Assembly: GCA_012839015.1 (NCBI GenBank)
Contig: DUOF01000037.1
Span: 1-18,107, forward strand
Source: a bacterium
GTDB taxonomy: Bacteria; Bacillota_I; Bacilli_A; RFN20; DUOF01
Reading direction: 5' to 3'
DNA: 18,107 bases
Each line of letters opens with the position of its first letter. Positions within the stretch are counted from its first letter, which is position 1. The notes beneath the pieces were generated by a model, which saw only the letters and a program-made list of their open reading frames with translations, did not search any database and was not told the origin of the DNA. Position numbers and translations under genes: made by a program. This document shows, piece by piece, positions 8,320 through 16,830 of this stretch.

Positions 8320-9261
8320 ATGGAAGAAAATATTTATGATTTAATAATAATTGGTGCCGGACCAGCCGGCATGAGTGCTAGCGTTTACGCTAGTAAGGCT
8401 AATCTAAAAACCTTGATGATTGAAAAAGACTTTCCAGGTGGTAAGGTAGTTAACACCTCTTTTATCGAAAACTGGCCTGGTTACAAGAGAGTTGAAGGTT
8501 ATAAACTAGCCACCGAAATGTTTGAACATTCTACCGCTTATGGTAGTGAGTTTAAACAGGATAGAGCCTTAGACATTAAGAGCGATGGAGTCATTAAAGA
8601 AGTTATTTGTGAGAAAGAAACTTTTAAAACATATGCGGTTATTATCGCCACCGGAACAAAAGAAAGAAAAATAGGTATTCCAGGGGAAGATGAATTTTAC
8701 GGAAGAGGAGTTTCCTACTGTGCTGTATGTGATGGTTCACTATATAAGGATAAAGATATGGTCGTAATCGGAGGGGGCAACAGCGCCCTTCAAGAATCTC
8801 TTTATTTGACTAACTTCGCTAAAAAGATTTACCTAGTTCATAGACGTGATCAATTTAGAGCAGAGGAGCAACTTGTCGATGCTATTAAAAACCACCCTAA
8901 AATAGAATTACTACTTAACTTTAATCCTATCAGGGTGAATGGGGATAAGTATGTTACTAGTATTGATATAAGGAGTAATAAGACCGATGAAGAAATGACC
9001 ATCCAAACCGAAGTGGTTTTCCCATTTATCGGTGCTGACCCTGAATCAAGGTTCACTAGCAGATTAAATATCATTGATCAAAATGGTTACATAAAAATTA
9101 ATGATATGATGGAAACTGAGATTCCTGGAATATATGGTGCCGGGGATGTTAATAAAAAAGGATTAAGGCAAATAGTGACTGCGGTAAATGATGGCGCTAT
9201 CGCCGCCATGAATGCCTATCACTACATAAAGAAAATTCAAAAAGAGAATGAAAAAAGTTAG
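8320..9261 (+). CDS. trxB: Thioredoxin reductase TrxB
   Basis: A complete 313-residue FAD/NADPH-dependent disulfide reductase of the low-molecular-weight bacterial TrxB type, which reduces thioredoxin in the cytosol. The N-terminal FAD motif GAGPAG lies at 12-17. The redox-active CxxC is CAVC at 134-137, followed by DG as expected. The NADPH-binding motif GGGNSA lies at 151-156, with HRRDQFRA near 174-181. The C-terminal FAD-contact segment GIYGAGDVN lies near 267-275. The presence of the CxxC argues against the related ferredoxin/flavodoxin-NADP reductases. An AGGAGG site lies within the end of lgt, and only one base separates the lgt stop from the ATG. The coding region ends at the first bases of a transcription terminator. 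Confidence 0.95.
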   Translation: MEENIYDLIIIGAGPAGMSASVYASKANLKTLMIEKDFPGGKVVNTSFIENWPGYKRVEGYKLATEMFEHSTAYGSEFKQDRALDIKSDGVIKEVICEKETFKTYAVIIATGTKERKIGIPGEDEFYGRGVSYCAVCDGSLYKDKDMVVIGGGNSALQESLYLTNFAKKIYLVHRRDQFRAEEQLVDAIKNHPKIELLLNFNPIRVNGDKYVTSIDIRSNKTDEEMTIQTEVVFPFIGADPESRFTSRLNIIDQNGYIKINDMMETEIPGIYGAGDVNKKGLRQIVTAVNDGAIAAMNAYHYIKKIQKENEKS

Positions 9262-9281
9262 ATTACTGAATCTAACTTTTT
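9252..9281. terminator. Bidirectional intrinsic terminator between trxB and VirB4 copy B
   Basis: AGTTAGATT (9256-9264) pairs perfectly with AATCTAACT (9269-9277) around the 4-nt loop ACTG. The stem is extended by A:T pairs because it is flanked by six A on the left and five T on the right. It therefore ends in a U-run on either strand and can stop both the trxB and the VirB4 transcripts. The trxB stop codon (9259-9261) lies inside the left arm. The VirB4 stop is only 12 bp to the right. Confidence 0.85.
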
Positions 9282-9292
9282 ATTTACCAACT

Positions 9293-11728
9293 TTATTTAA
9301 ATGCCTTCTCTTCATCCTTACTTATTAGAATTCTTTGCATTGTGATTCTTTGTCCTGGTGCAACTATGAACAAGCACTGTCCAATTCCAGCATTACCTAT
9401 GAACATTCGCTCTTCTTCACTAAAACCACCTACAGAATGATATAAATCCATAAGTGACTGCAAATCCGCTGGGTTAAGTCCAAATACAAATGAATACTGA
9501 CAACCGTTTACTATCGCGGTTGTATATTTTTTAATACTCTCTGCCCCAACAAAGTCATTAACGTTTTGAGTTATAACCACGAATATACCATTATATTTTC
9601 TAATTCTCTTAACCATTTGGAACATAAAGTATAATGCTGCTGGGGTTCTCTCATCAATAAATACATGTGCCTCATCAACCATTATAGCTACATACTTATT
9701 TTCTTTCCTAGCTAGGTTTCTTTCTCTATTTTTAGATACCTCGTTCTCTAAGAAACGTAATATAAGCATCATTTGGACGTTCATGACCCTTTCATTCTTA
9801 CTTGATGACATTTTCTTAAAGTCAAAGTGAATTAGGTCACTTGTATTAGTATCTATTGTAGTAGGTCCGTTCCATAGGGTAGCCAGGGAACCACCAGTCG
9901 CCAAACGCTCAACGTAGACTTGTAGGTTTCTCAAATCATTTACCTCGTCCCCTAAATCTACACTTCTATTGGAATCTTCTATTATAATATCTGAAAGATA
10001 TTTTATTCTCTCATTTATTACTGCTAACAAATCATCCATTACTGGAAACTGTTCGGCAGATAGAGTGTCAAATTCAGTAAATTCAGTAATTCCTTTTCTA
10101 TTATATGATTCAATAATCATCTTTGAAAGACGGGATATTTCTTTATCCGTTAAGTCCGGTAACAAGTTTTCAAAGAATTGTTCTAAGAATTGAACATGGT
10201 TAGAGAATATCGATCTTAAACCTTCCCTTAGACTATATTCACTATCTTCCTCATCCTCTTCCATCTGTCCAAATATATGGAAAGGGTTTATTCTAGAACT
10301 AAGCCCTGCTCCAACGTCAATCCTTTGACCACCAAGTCTTCTTGTAAGGATGTTATACTCCCCCTCTGGGTCAATTATATAAATTTTTATGTCTTCTAAT
10401 AGTAGTTTTAAAATCATTTTCTTTGTGAAGTGAGATTTACCAGAACCAGATTTACCTATTATCATAACATTAGAGTTAGTCCTGCTACTGTTTCTAATCT
10501 TAGGGTCCCAGAAAATTAAACTAGCGTTGTTGTAACCTAACAAGAAACCGTCTTTGTCATGTAAACTTTGGAAAACGAAGGGAAAACTCGCCCCTAATGT
10601 AATCGAAGGCATATCTCTTCCATTAACATCAATAATATCGTCTCTAGGAGTTGGAAGCATTGCTATATAACCCTGTTGTTGTCTAAGTGGTAATGTATCT
10701 ATCTTAAGTGAGTTTTGTCTTAGATTGGTCCTGACTTCTCTTTTAACACTACGAAGTTCTTTCTCATCTTTTGCATAGGACATGACCAGTGTATTCACTA
10801 ATCTTAAAGCTTCATTTCCTCTTGAGATATCATCTACTATCGCATAGAAGGATTCTAATTGAACCCTTTCAGCTTCTGTTTGAGTAGCAGATTTTCTGTT
10901 TAGCATCTGAGTTCTAATCTCAGTTATCGCCCTATCCATAAGCCTCTTACCTTCAGTTTCTGAAACAGGTCTAATATTAATGACACAAGTCGTGCTAGAA
11001 CTATTAACAACGTGTGACAGCCATCCTCCAGCTACATCTAAAGGATAATCATATATCGACCATATTGAAGCTTCCATACTTTCAGTTTTGAATTTACTAC
11101 CTGAGAAGGTCAACTCTTCCGGCACTATATCCCTTTTATAATCTTCCTCTTTATCATCAAAGAAGTTTATAGGTAATCTCTTTAAAGGGTTATAAACATT
11201 ATAAAAGAACATCTTTATTTGAGAATCCGTACACCTTTCAGGATCTAGTTTCAATTGATTAAATCTCATCAAGGCATTTTCATATTCATGTTCTAAAGAA
11301 TCAATGTTTTTACCATAAATAACAAAGTAGAACTCGTTTATCATTATTGGGTTTTTTTCATTATAGTCTTGCAATAGGTTTTTCTCATATAAAACCTGTT
11401 TAACTCTTTCTTTATAACCCACTTCATTCATATCATTGTTTCTGAATTTATCGTGTTGTAAATCCATTAGACGATCTTGTTTCCTGATATTATCAGTTAT
11501 TTCCATCGGTCTTTCTAACTTAAAAATTGAACAAGCACTGTCTATGTTTCTAAGCAGACCCGCAAGTTGACTTATTTTAAATCTTTGTTCTTCTAGAGAT
11601 AGATACGCTAAATTAACACTGCCTACTTTCATAATCTTTCCATATGTATTTGTAGTAAAGGTTATTAATCCATCCTTGATTTCCTTAATTGGTAGAAAAT
11701 CGATTATATCGCCAATTGCAGATGCCAT
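9293..11728 (-). CDS. VirB4/TraC-type conjugation ATPase, copy B
   Basis: A complete 811-residue protein of the VirB4 family, the hexameric ATPase that powers assembly and transport in type IV secretion and conjugation systems at the cytoplasmic membrane. The N-terminal half (to about 400) is the VirB4-specific region. The C-terminal motor has Walker A GKSGSGKS at 425-432, the IDPEGEY segment at 452-458, Walker B AIMVDEAH at 681-688, and TQNVNDF at 720-726. The length is normal for Gram-positive VirB4 proteins. It pairs with VirB4 copy A. By hand count, identity is about 85% over the last 178 residues but about 52% over residues 14-140. The ATG abuts the stop of PrgI-like copy B, and its AGGAAGGTGA ribosome binding site lies inside that gene's end, suggesting translational coupling. 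It is the last gene of its transcript. Confidence 0.92.
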   Translation of the reverse strand: MASAIGDIIDFLPIKEIKDGLITFTTNTYGKIMKVGSVNLAYLSLEEQRFKISQLAGLLRNIDSACSIFKLERPMEITDNIRKQDRLMDLQHDKFRNNDMNEVGYKERVKQVLYEKNLLQDYNEKNPIMINEFYFVIYGKNIDSLEHEYENALMRFNQLKLDPERCTDSQIKMFFYNVYNPLKRLPINFFDDKEEDYKRDIVPEELTFSGSKFKTESMEASIWSIYDYPLDVAGGWLSHVVNSSSTTCVINIRPVSETEGKRLMDRAITEIRTQMLNRKSATQTEAERVQLESFYAIVDDISRGNEALRLVNTLVMSYAKDEKELRSVKREVRTNLRQNSLKIDTLPLRQQQGYIAMLPTPRDDIIDVNGRDMPSITLGASFPFVFQSLHDKDGFLLGYNNASLIFWDPKIRNSSRTNSNVMIIGKSGSGKSHFTKKMILKLLLEDIKIYIIDPEGEYNILTRRLGGQRIDVGAGLSSRINPFHIFGQMEEDEEDSEYSLREGLRSIFSNHVQFLEQFFENLLPDLTDKEISRLSKMIIESYNRKGITEFTEFDTLSAEQFPVMDDLLAVINERIKYLSDIIIEDSNRSVDLGDEVNDLRNLQVYVERLATGGSLATLWNGPTTIDTNTSDLIHFDFKKMSSSKNERVMNVQMMLILRFLENEVSKNRERNLARKENKYVAIMVDEAHVFIDERTPAALYFMFQMVKRIRKYNGIFVVITQNVNDFVGAESIKKYTTAIVNGCQYSFVFGLNPADLQSLMDLYHSVGGFSEEERMFIGNAGIGQCLFIVAPGQRITMQRILISKDEEKAFK

Positions 11729-12028
11729 CTATTTCACCTTCCTTTTGTTCTTAAACTTCTTTTGTTGGTACATGTAGCCAAATATAATACCAAAGCATTG
11801 GTATCCCTTTTTATTGACAATGAAAGAAGGAGAAACAAGAAATACAGTAACTAGAGCTAGCCCTAAACATATAGCTACCTTAGCTATTAAATCAAGGGCA
11901 TTAAAGCTATTAAATATTAAGAAGCATGCCATAACGGTAAGTATAACAATAACTACCTCTATTACACCTAAACCCTTAAATAATTGCATCTTTACGTTTC
12001 TAGCTGACTTTGGTATAAGGTATGCCAT
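11729..12028 (-). CDS. PrgI-family small membrane protein, copy B
   Basis: A complete 99-residue protein with a short basic N-terminus (YLIPKSARNVK), two hydrophobic segments near 23-45 and 48-68, then VSPSFIVNKKGY and a strongly basic C-terminal tail. This plan and length fit the PrgI family (PF12666) of Gram-positive conjugation systems. Such proteins sit next to VirB4 and are thought to play the VirB3-like inner-membrane role. Copy A shares the first 22 residues almost exactly, as well as the VSPSFI-NKKGY core, but the membrane segments differ. It starts 2 bp after the VirB6-like gene's stop, using a GAGAGGAG site inside that gene's end, and is followed without a gap by VirB4 copy B. Confidence 0.82.
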   Translation of the reverse strand: MAYLIPKSARNVKMQLFKGLGVIEVVIVILTVMACFLIFNSFNALDLIAKVAICLGLALVTVFLVSPSFIVNKKGYQCFGIIFGYMYQQKKFKNKRKVK

Positions 12029-12030
12029 TA

Positions 12031-13965
12031 CTATTCTCCTCTCTTTTTATTTTCATAAAACTTCTTAGCTTGGTTAGCAGCAGTTATAAGTTTTTGTCTT
12101 TGTCTATCTGCTTGTTCTTTTAATCTTATTATTTCCTGTGGGTTAGTGCCTGGACTACTTATAGCACTGCTAATTTTGCCTGTTGTTTTAGCATAATCGT
12201 TATGTGCTTTTTGGTAACCCATATTGACCCGTTTATATTCATTACTTTCAGCCCTGTTAAAGGTCTTCCTCATCGGTTGTATATCCTTTTGGCCAGTAGC
12301 TACTTCTTTTTTAATTATTTCTTTCTCTTTATCAGCAGCACTCAAATATGAGTTTATTGCCTTACTTAGCGCCTCGAAGTTAGAGTTTGAGGCAATACTA
12401 CTATCAAAATTCATACTTGCTTGAACATAGTTGTTTCCACGTTCTTTAATAGTGTTTTCATTTTCTTCACTCCACTTAGGAGGAGTAAGACCAAAGTTAG
12501 TTGGTGCTTCTCTAAACCCTGTGCTTAGGGTGTTACTAATAACCCTAGTATCTAGGTTAGGGCCACTGCCACCATAATAGTTACCACGGGTGATGTCCCT
12601 ACCTGTTGTAGTAGGTCTACTAGTACTATCACTAGTCCTCATTAGTAGTTTACTAGTAGGTCTTTGGAGTGGGGTAGGAGAGGCAACATTTGTATTGCTA
12701 CCTGAATAGCGATCTGTGAAACTAGCAGCTCCACCAGGCGATTGAATTGTACCAGCCACACCTGAAACATTCGTTCTATTAGAGGATCCTGTTGTCGCAC
12801 CTCTAGTTGAAATAGTCCTTGTTGTATCTCTAGTAATAGTTCTAGTTAGAATCCTAGGTTTGGTTTGTGCGTTTTTATCACTACCTGATTTATCTCTAAC
12901 ATTATTATTATCAGAGCGTGTTCTTTCTTTAATAATTACTGAGTCTCCACCTGCTAGTTCGCTAACTAGTTTGCTAGCGCTCCTAACGGCTAAACTTCCA
13001 CCCATCATAACAATTATCACAAAGGCACCACCAATGTTTCTCTCATCTGGAATTTCTACTTCTCCCTCGCCTGGACCCTCATTAGGGTCATTACTTATTT
13101 GTTCCACAGTAGTATATGAACTAACACTTTCCGAAACATTAACCGCAGCACCGGAAATTAAGTTGAATATCATAAAGGCAATTACAATGACTACAAGAGA
13201 AGTAAGCTGGGCCACCATTTTATCTTTCCATTTTTTAAATCTAATACCATCATCGCTAACCATTCTAGCAATCTCAAATGGAGCGGTTACATATAGTATT
13301 ATAATATTGAATACTCTTTTAACTAAATCTATTACCATAGAAAATAGGTTCCATGCTATAAAGGCACCACCTACTAGTAACAAGTGCCAGTGGAAACCTT
13401 GTAAAGGCATTGACTCATCTAAATTAAAAAACGAATAAAGTAGTGATCCGCTTCCCGCCTCACCGCTAGGGAATAACTCCTTCCAACTATTGCCTGAACT
13501 ACCTAGGGCACCACCTATTAGGCTATCTGATATGTTAATTATCTGATTACCAGAGCCCATAGCAATATAGACAGATTTAAAGACCTCATTAAATACCATC
13601 ATCGCTATAGTTGATAAAGGCACTAAAGAAATAAATAAAAGAAATCCTAATGCTATATTAGTAATAATAGGTGCTTTAGACCTAGGTCCATCTTTATCAA
13701 AATAATCCTGTTTTATAATTGTTAAAATTGCTATAAGCAACATTAAAATAAAAGCTATTCCCGAAGTGAAAGTATAGAATTTAACGATATCCAAACCGGT
13801 AAAAAAACTACCAAGAAAAGATGTCCCTTCTTCACCTACTGAAGGATTACCGGCAAACAATGAAAAGAACTCACCTATGAAGTCGATTATGCTACTAATA
13901 CCATTAATAATCCACCAATATATCCAAACAAGTGTGTGTTTCATTCCGTCAAATACTTCTTCCAC
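12031..13965 (-). CDS. VirB6/TrbL-like polytopic membrane protein with long Ser/Thr/Arg-rich tail
   Basis: A complete 644-residue protein. Residues 1 to about 340 carry about six or seven membrane segments, near 10-36, 63-85, 101-128, 195-217, 218-236, 251-274 and 311-335. After this comes a low-complexity stretch rich in Thr, Ser, Arg, Gly and Asn (about 345-490). The C-terminal region is charged, probably coiled coil (about 530-644), and ends in KKRGE. A VirB6/TrbL-like channel component directly upstream of PrgI and VirB4 is the usual arrangement in Gram-positive conjugation modules. The assignment rests on topology and context, not a diagnostic motif. The GTG start at 13965 is chosen because GGGGGTG lies 8 nt upstream; an ATG at 13944 is an alternative. 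A strong promoter immediately precedes it. The low-complexity part is coded with many ACT/AGT codons, giving clustered ACTAGT hexamers. Confidence 0.75.
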   Translation of the reverse strand: MEEVFDGMKHTLVWIYWWIINGISSIIDFIGEFFSLFAGNPSVGEEGTSFLGSFFTGLDIVKFYTFTSGIAFILMLLIAILTIIKQDYFDKDGPRSKAPIITNIALGFLLFISLVPLSTIAMMVFNEVFKSVYIAMGSGNQIINISDSLIGGALGSSGNSWKELFPSGEAGSGSLLYSFFNLDESMPLQGFHWHLLLVGGAFIAWNLFSMVIDLVKRVFNIIILYVTAPFEIARMVSDDGIRFKKWKDKMVAQLTSLVVIVIAFMIFNLISGAAVNVSESVSSYTTVEQISNDPNEGPGEGEVEIPDERNIGGAFVIIVMMGGSLAVRSASKLVSELAGGDSVIIKERTRSDNNNVRDKSGSDKNAQTKPRILTRTITRDTTRTISTRGATTGSSNRTNVSGVAGTIQSPGGAASFTDRYSGSNTNVASPTPLQRPTSKLLMRTSDSTSRPTTTGRDITRGNYYGGSGPNLDTRVISNTLSTGFREAPTNFGLTPPKWSEENENTIKERGNNYVQASMNFDSSIASNSNFEALSKAINSYLSAADKEKEIIKKEVATGQKDIQPMRKTFNRAESNEYKRVNMGYQKAHNDYAKTTGKISSAISSPGTNPQEIIRLKEQADRQRQKLITAANQAKKFYENKKRGE

Positions 13966-13973
13966 TTGGCCAG

Positions 13974-13980
13974 CACCCCC
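13974..13980 (-). promoter_or_regulatory. Ribosome binding site supporting the GTG start of the VirB6-like gene
   Basis: GGGGGTG on the minus strand lies 8 nt before the GTG at 13965-13963. The alternative ATG at 13944 has only a weak purine run before it. Confidence 0.5.
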
Positions 13981-13995
13981 ATTGTCTTCTTTTTA

Positions 13996-14024
13996 ATTAT
14001 ACCTTAGAGGCATAAGCCATTCAA
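13996..14024 (-). promoter_or_regulatory. Predicted sigma-A promoter for the VirB6-PrgI-VirB4 (copy B) operon
   Basis: On the minus strand TTGAAT (14024-14019) and a perfect TATAAT (14001-13996) are separated by 17 bp. Transcription would start near 13989, with a leader of about 24 nt before the GTG. The promoter lies immediately downstream of the terminator of the copy A transcript, so the two halves of the secretion locus appear to be separate transcription units. Confidence 0.7.
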
Positions 14025-14034
14025 TCGAATGACT

Positions 14035-14062
14035 AAAAAAAAGATATGTTGTTAACATATCT
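14035..14062 (-). terminator. Intrinsic terminator after PrgI-like copy A
   Basis: On the minus strand AGATATGTT and AACATATCT form a perfect 9-bp stem with a 3-nt loop (14062-14042), followed by a run of T (14041-14035). It begins 4 bp after the stop of PrgI-like copy A and ends the VirB4 A-PrgI A transcript. Confidence 0.85.
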
Positions 14063-14066
14063 CTTC

Positions 14067-14366
14067 TTATTTTTTAACCCTTCTTATCTTCTTGTAATAC
14101 TTATGGGAACCCATGTAATTAAAAATTATCTCGAAGGTCTCATAACCTTTTTTATTAGATATAAATGAAGGTGACACCAGAAATGTTACTGCGATAACTA
14201 GTAAAAAGGAAACCCCTGCTCGAACTACAATATTCCAATTAGTATTAAATACTAATAGACCCAGTATAACAGCGCCTAAAACAAATCCTATTTCGGTCAT
14301 CCCCAGTCCCTTAAATATTTGTAATTTTACATTTCTAGCTGATTTTGGAATTAAATATGATGCCAT
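14067..14366 (-). CDS. PrgI-family small membrane protein, copy A
   Basis: A complete 99-residue protein, paralogue of the copy B PrgI-like protein. It has the same basic N-terminus (YLIPKSARNVK), two hydrophobic segments near 25-44 and 49-69, VSPSFISNKKGY near 72-83 and a basic C-terminal tail ending in RRVKK. Proteins of this family (PF12666) accompany VirB4 in Gram-positive conjugation loci, and their likely role is that of a VirB3-like membrane partner. Unlike copy B it lies downstream of its VirB4 gene, 11 bp after the VirB4 stop, with a clear AGGAGG site 7-8 nt before the ATG. A terminator follows after 4 bp. The membrane segments differ from copy B while the two ends are conserved, suggesting that each copy is matched to its own VirB4. 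Confidence 0.82.
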   Translation of the reverse strand: MASYLIPKSARNVKLQIFKGLGMTEIGFVLGAVILGLLVFNTNWNIVVRAGVSFLLVIAVTFLVSPSFISNKKGYETFEIIFNYMGSHKYYKKIRRVKK

Positions 14367-14377
14367 TTCTACCCCTC

Positions 14378-16825
14378 CTACTTAAATGCTTTCTCTTCGT
14401 CTTTACTTATTGTTATTTTTTCCATAGTTATCCTTTGTCCTGGAGAAACTACAAACAGACACTGCCCAATACCGGCATTACCAATAAATGATCTCTCTTC
14501 CTGCGAGAATCCACCTACGGAAGCATAAAGTTCCATTAGTGATTGTAAGTCAGCGGGGTTCAAACCAAAGATAAATGAATACTGGCAACCGTTAATAATA
14601 GCGGTCGTGTACTTTTTAATGCTTTCAGTACCAACAAAGTCATTAACGTTTTGCGTTATTACGATAAAGATACCATTATACTTACGAATCCTCTTAACCA
14701 TCTGGAACATGAAATATAATGCTGCTGGACTTTTATCATCAATAAATACATGGGCCTCATCAACAGCGATAGCTATGTGTTTATTTTCTTTTCTAGCGAT
14801 GTTTCTTTCCCTATTCTTTGATACTTCATTTTCTAGGAAACGTAGTACTAACATCATCTGTGAGTTCATTACTTGTTCATTCTTACTTGCCGTCATTTTC
14901 CTAAAGTCGAAATGGATTAAGTCGCTATTTTCTACACTTATAGTAGTCGGGCCATTCCATAGTCCAGAAAGTGCTCCGCCGCTACCCATTCTTCCAAGGT
15001 AGACCCTTAGGTTCCTAAGGTCTGATAATTCATCACCTAAGTCGACCGAACGATTAGGTTCTTTAACTATTAAATCAGATAACTTGCTTATCTTTTCTTC
15101 CACTATAGCAAGTAGATCATCGATAACTGGGAATTTATCATTAGCTATATCTTCAAAATCTTCATCTTCTTTAATACCTTTTCTTCGGTATGATTCAATC
15201 ATCATTTCAGATAATCTAGATAGTTCCTTATTAGTTAAATCAGGTATTACACTCTGGAAGAATTGTTCTAAGAATTGAATATGTGAGGAAAATATTGCTT
15301 TGAAAGTTTGTTTCTTCTTCTCCTCTGAAACTCCTTCCTCAACATCTTCTTGCATCTGTCCAAATATATGGAAAGGATTTATTCTTGAGTCAACCGCAGC
15401 ACCAACGTCAATAGATTGTCCACCAAGTCTATCAGTCAAGACATCATATTCACCCTCTGGATCTACTATACACACCTTTATATCCTGCAATAACATCTTT
15501 AATAATAATTTCTTAGTAAAGTGAGATTTACCAGATCCTGACTTACCTATGACCATAATATTGGAGTTAGTCCTATTAGGGTTTCTTACAGTCGGATCAA
15601 AGAAGATTAGGTTGGTACGGTTGTAACCTAGTAATATTCCGTCTTTATCTTCTAGTGATTGGAATACGAAAGGGAATCCTGCTGCTAGAGTTAAACTCGG
15701 CATATCACGACCATTATCATTCATAATATCATCACGCGGGGTAGGTAAGATACCTACAAACCCCTCCATCTGTCTACAAATAAGTTTATCAGCTTTCATT
15801 GCAGCTTGTTTTATCGATGAAGTTATCGTCCGGTTTATCTTCTTTAGATCGTATTGGTCTACCCCATAACCCATTAGTAGAACATTTACCTGTTTAAGAA
15901 TCTCACTACCTCTTTCAATTTCTTCCAAGATGTATAGGAATGATTCTAATTGAGTTTGCTTCGCAATATCTTCAGACGACTTATTTCTATTTAACATTTG
16001 TGTTTTTATTTCAGTAATAGCGCGGTCCATTAATGTCCTAGCGTGTGAGGTAGGAACGTGTTTTATATTTATAACACATGTGGTATTAGGGATATTAACA
16101 ATCGGTGCTAACCAGGTAGGTCCAACATTCATTGGGAAATCATAAATACCTTGAATCGAAGCCACCATACTATCACTTTTAATTTTGGTAGCATGAAACT
16201 CCAAAAACTCTGGTAGTATATCTTCCCTGAAATTTGAATTATTACGGAAGTCTGATAAAGTTTTATTGCCTAGCGGGTTATAAACATTATATAAGAAGTA
16301 TTTTATCTCATCATCATCACAACGTTTCGGTTCTAGTTTTATGTGAAGCAGTTTTTCGAAAGTGTTATTGTATGCGTATACAAGTTCCTCGACTGACCTT
16401 CCATAAATTATTAAGTAAAACTCATTAGTTAGAACCGGTGTACTTTCTGAGTACTGTGTTAATAGGTTCTTCTCATAATTTACCTGCTTCAATCTCTGGT
16501 TATAACCTTTTTCACTCATTTCGCCATTTTTGAATTTACGATGTTGAATCTTAAGGTTTTCTTGCTGATTTTCAATATATCCGGTTAGTTCCATAGGTCT
16601 TTCCAATTTTACAATTGAACAGTCACCTTGAATTAAACTCAGTACGTTTGAGAATTGATTGATTTTAATTTTTTGTTCTTCTTCATCTAGTAGCGCTAGG
16701 TTTAAACTTCCGACCTTCATCAAAACGGCACTTATATTATTATCATAAGTTATAATACCGTCCCTAACGGACCTTATCTGTACAAAACCAGATATGTCTA
16801 TACCTTTCCTTTTCTTTTTCGCCAC
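14378..16825 (-). CDS. VirB4/TraC-type conjugation ATPase, copy A
   Basis: A complete VirB4-family ATPase of 815 residues from the preferred start. Walker A GKSGSGKS lies at about 427-434, the VDPEGEY segment near 455-461, Walker B AIAVDEAH near 685-692 and TQNVNDF near 724-730. The C-terminal motor is about 85% identical to copy B by hand count, while the N-terminal 130 residues are only about half identical. Three in-frame GTG codons are possible starts (16837, 16834, 16825). I prefer 16825 because AAAGTGGTGA, a good match to the anti-ribosome sequence, lies 5 nt before it. The longer form has 819 residues. The N-terminus is basic (AKKKRKG). It follows the coiled-coil gene after a terminator-like hairpin; I see no convincing separate promoter, so transcription may come from readthrough or a weak one. 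PrgI-like copy A follows after 11 bp. Confidence 0.9.
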   Translation of the reverse strand: MAKKKRKGIDISGFVQIRSVRDGIITYDNNISAVLMKVGSLNLALLDEEEQKIKINQFSNVLSLIQGDCSIVKLERPMELTGYIENQQENLKIQHRKFKNGEMSEKGYNQRLKQVNYEKNLLTQYSESTPVLTNEFYLIIYGRSVEELVYAYNNTFEKLLHIKLEPKRCDDDEIKYFLYNVYNPLGNKTLSDFRNNSNFREDILPEFLEFHATKIKSDSMVASIQGIYDFPMNVGPTWLAPIVNIPNTTCVINIKHVPTSHARTLMDRAITEIKTQMLNRNKSSEDIAKQTQLESFLYILEEIERGSEILKQVNVLLMGYGVDQYDLKKINRTITSSIKQAAMKADKLICRQMEGFVGILPTPRDDIMNDNGRDMPSLTLAAGFPFVFQSLEDKDGILLGYNRTNLIFFDPTVRNPNRTNSNIMVIGKSGSGKSHFTKKLLLKMLLQDIKVCIVDPEGEYDVLTDRLGGQSIDVGAAVDSRINPFHIFGQMQEDVEEGVSEEKKKQTFKAIFSSHIQFLEQFFQSVIPDLTNKELSRLSEMMIESYRRKGIKEDEDFEDIANDKFPVIDDLLAIVEEKISKLSDLIVKEPNRSVDLGDELSDLRNLRVYLGRMGSGGALSGLWNGPTTISVENSDLIHFDFRKMTASKNEQVMNSQMMLVLRFLENEVSKNRERNIARKENKHIAIAVDEAHVFIDDKSPAALYFMFQMVKRIRKYNGIFIVITQNVNDFVGTESIKKYTTAIINGCQYSFIFGLNPADLQSLMELYASVGGFSQEERSFIGNAGIGQCLFVVSPGQRITMEKITISKDEEKAFK

Positions 16826-16830
16826 TATCT

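Noticed and set aside
12600..12665. Clustered ACTAGT/TAGTA repeats resembling a small repeat array or operator
   Set aside because: They follow from Thr-Ser codon runs (ACT, AGT) in the low-complexity linker of the VirB6-like protein, and spacing is irregular.
12860..13438. 192-codon open frame on the plus strand
   Set aside because: It lies antisense inside the VirB6-like gene, has no ribosome binding site, and its reading follows from the codon pattern of the opposite strand.
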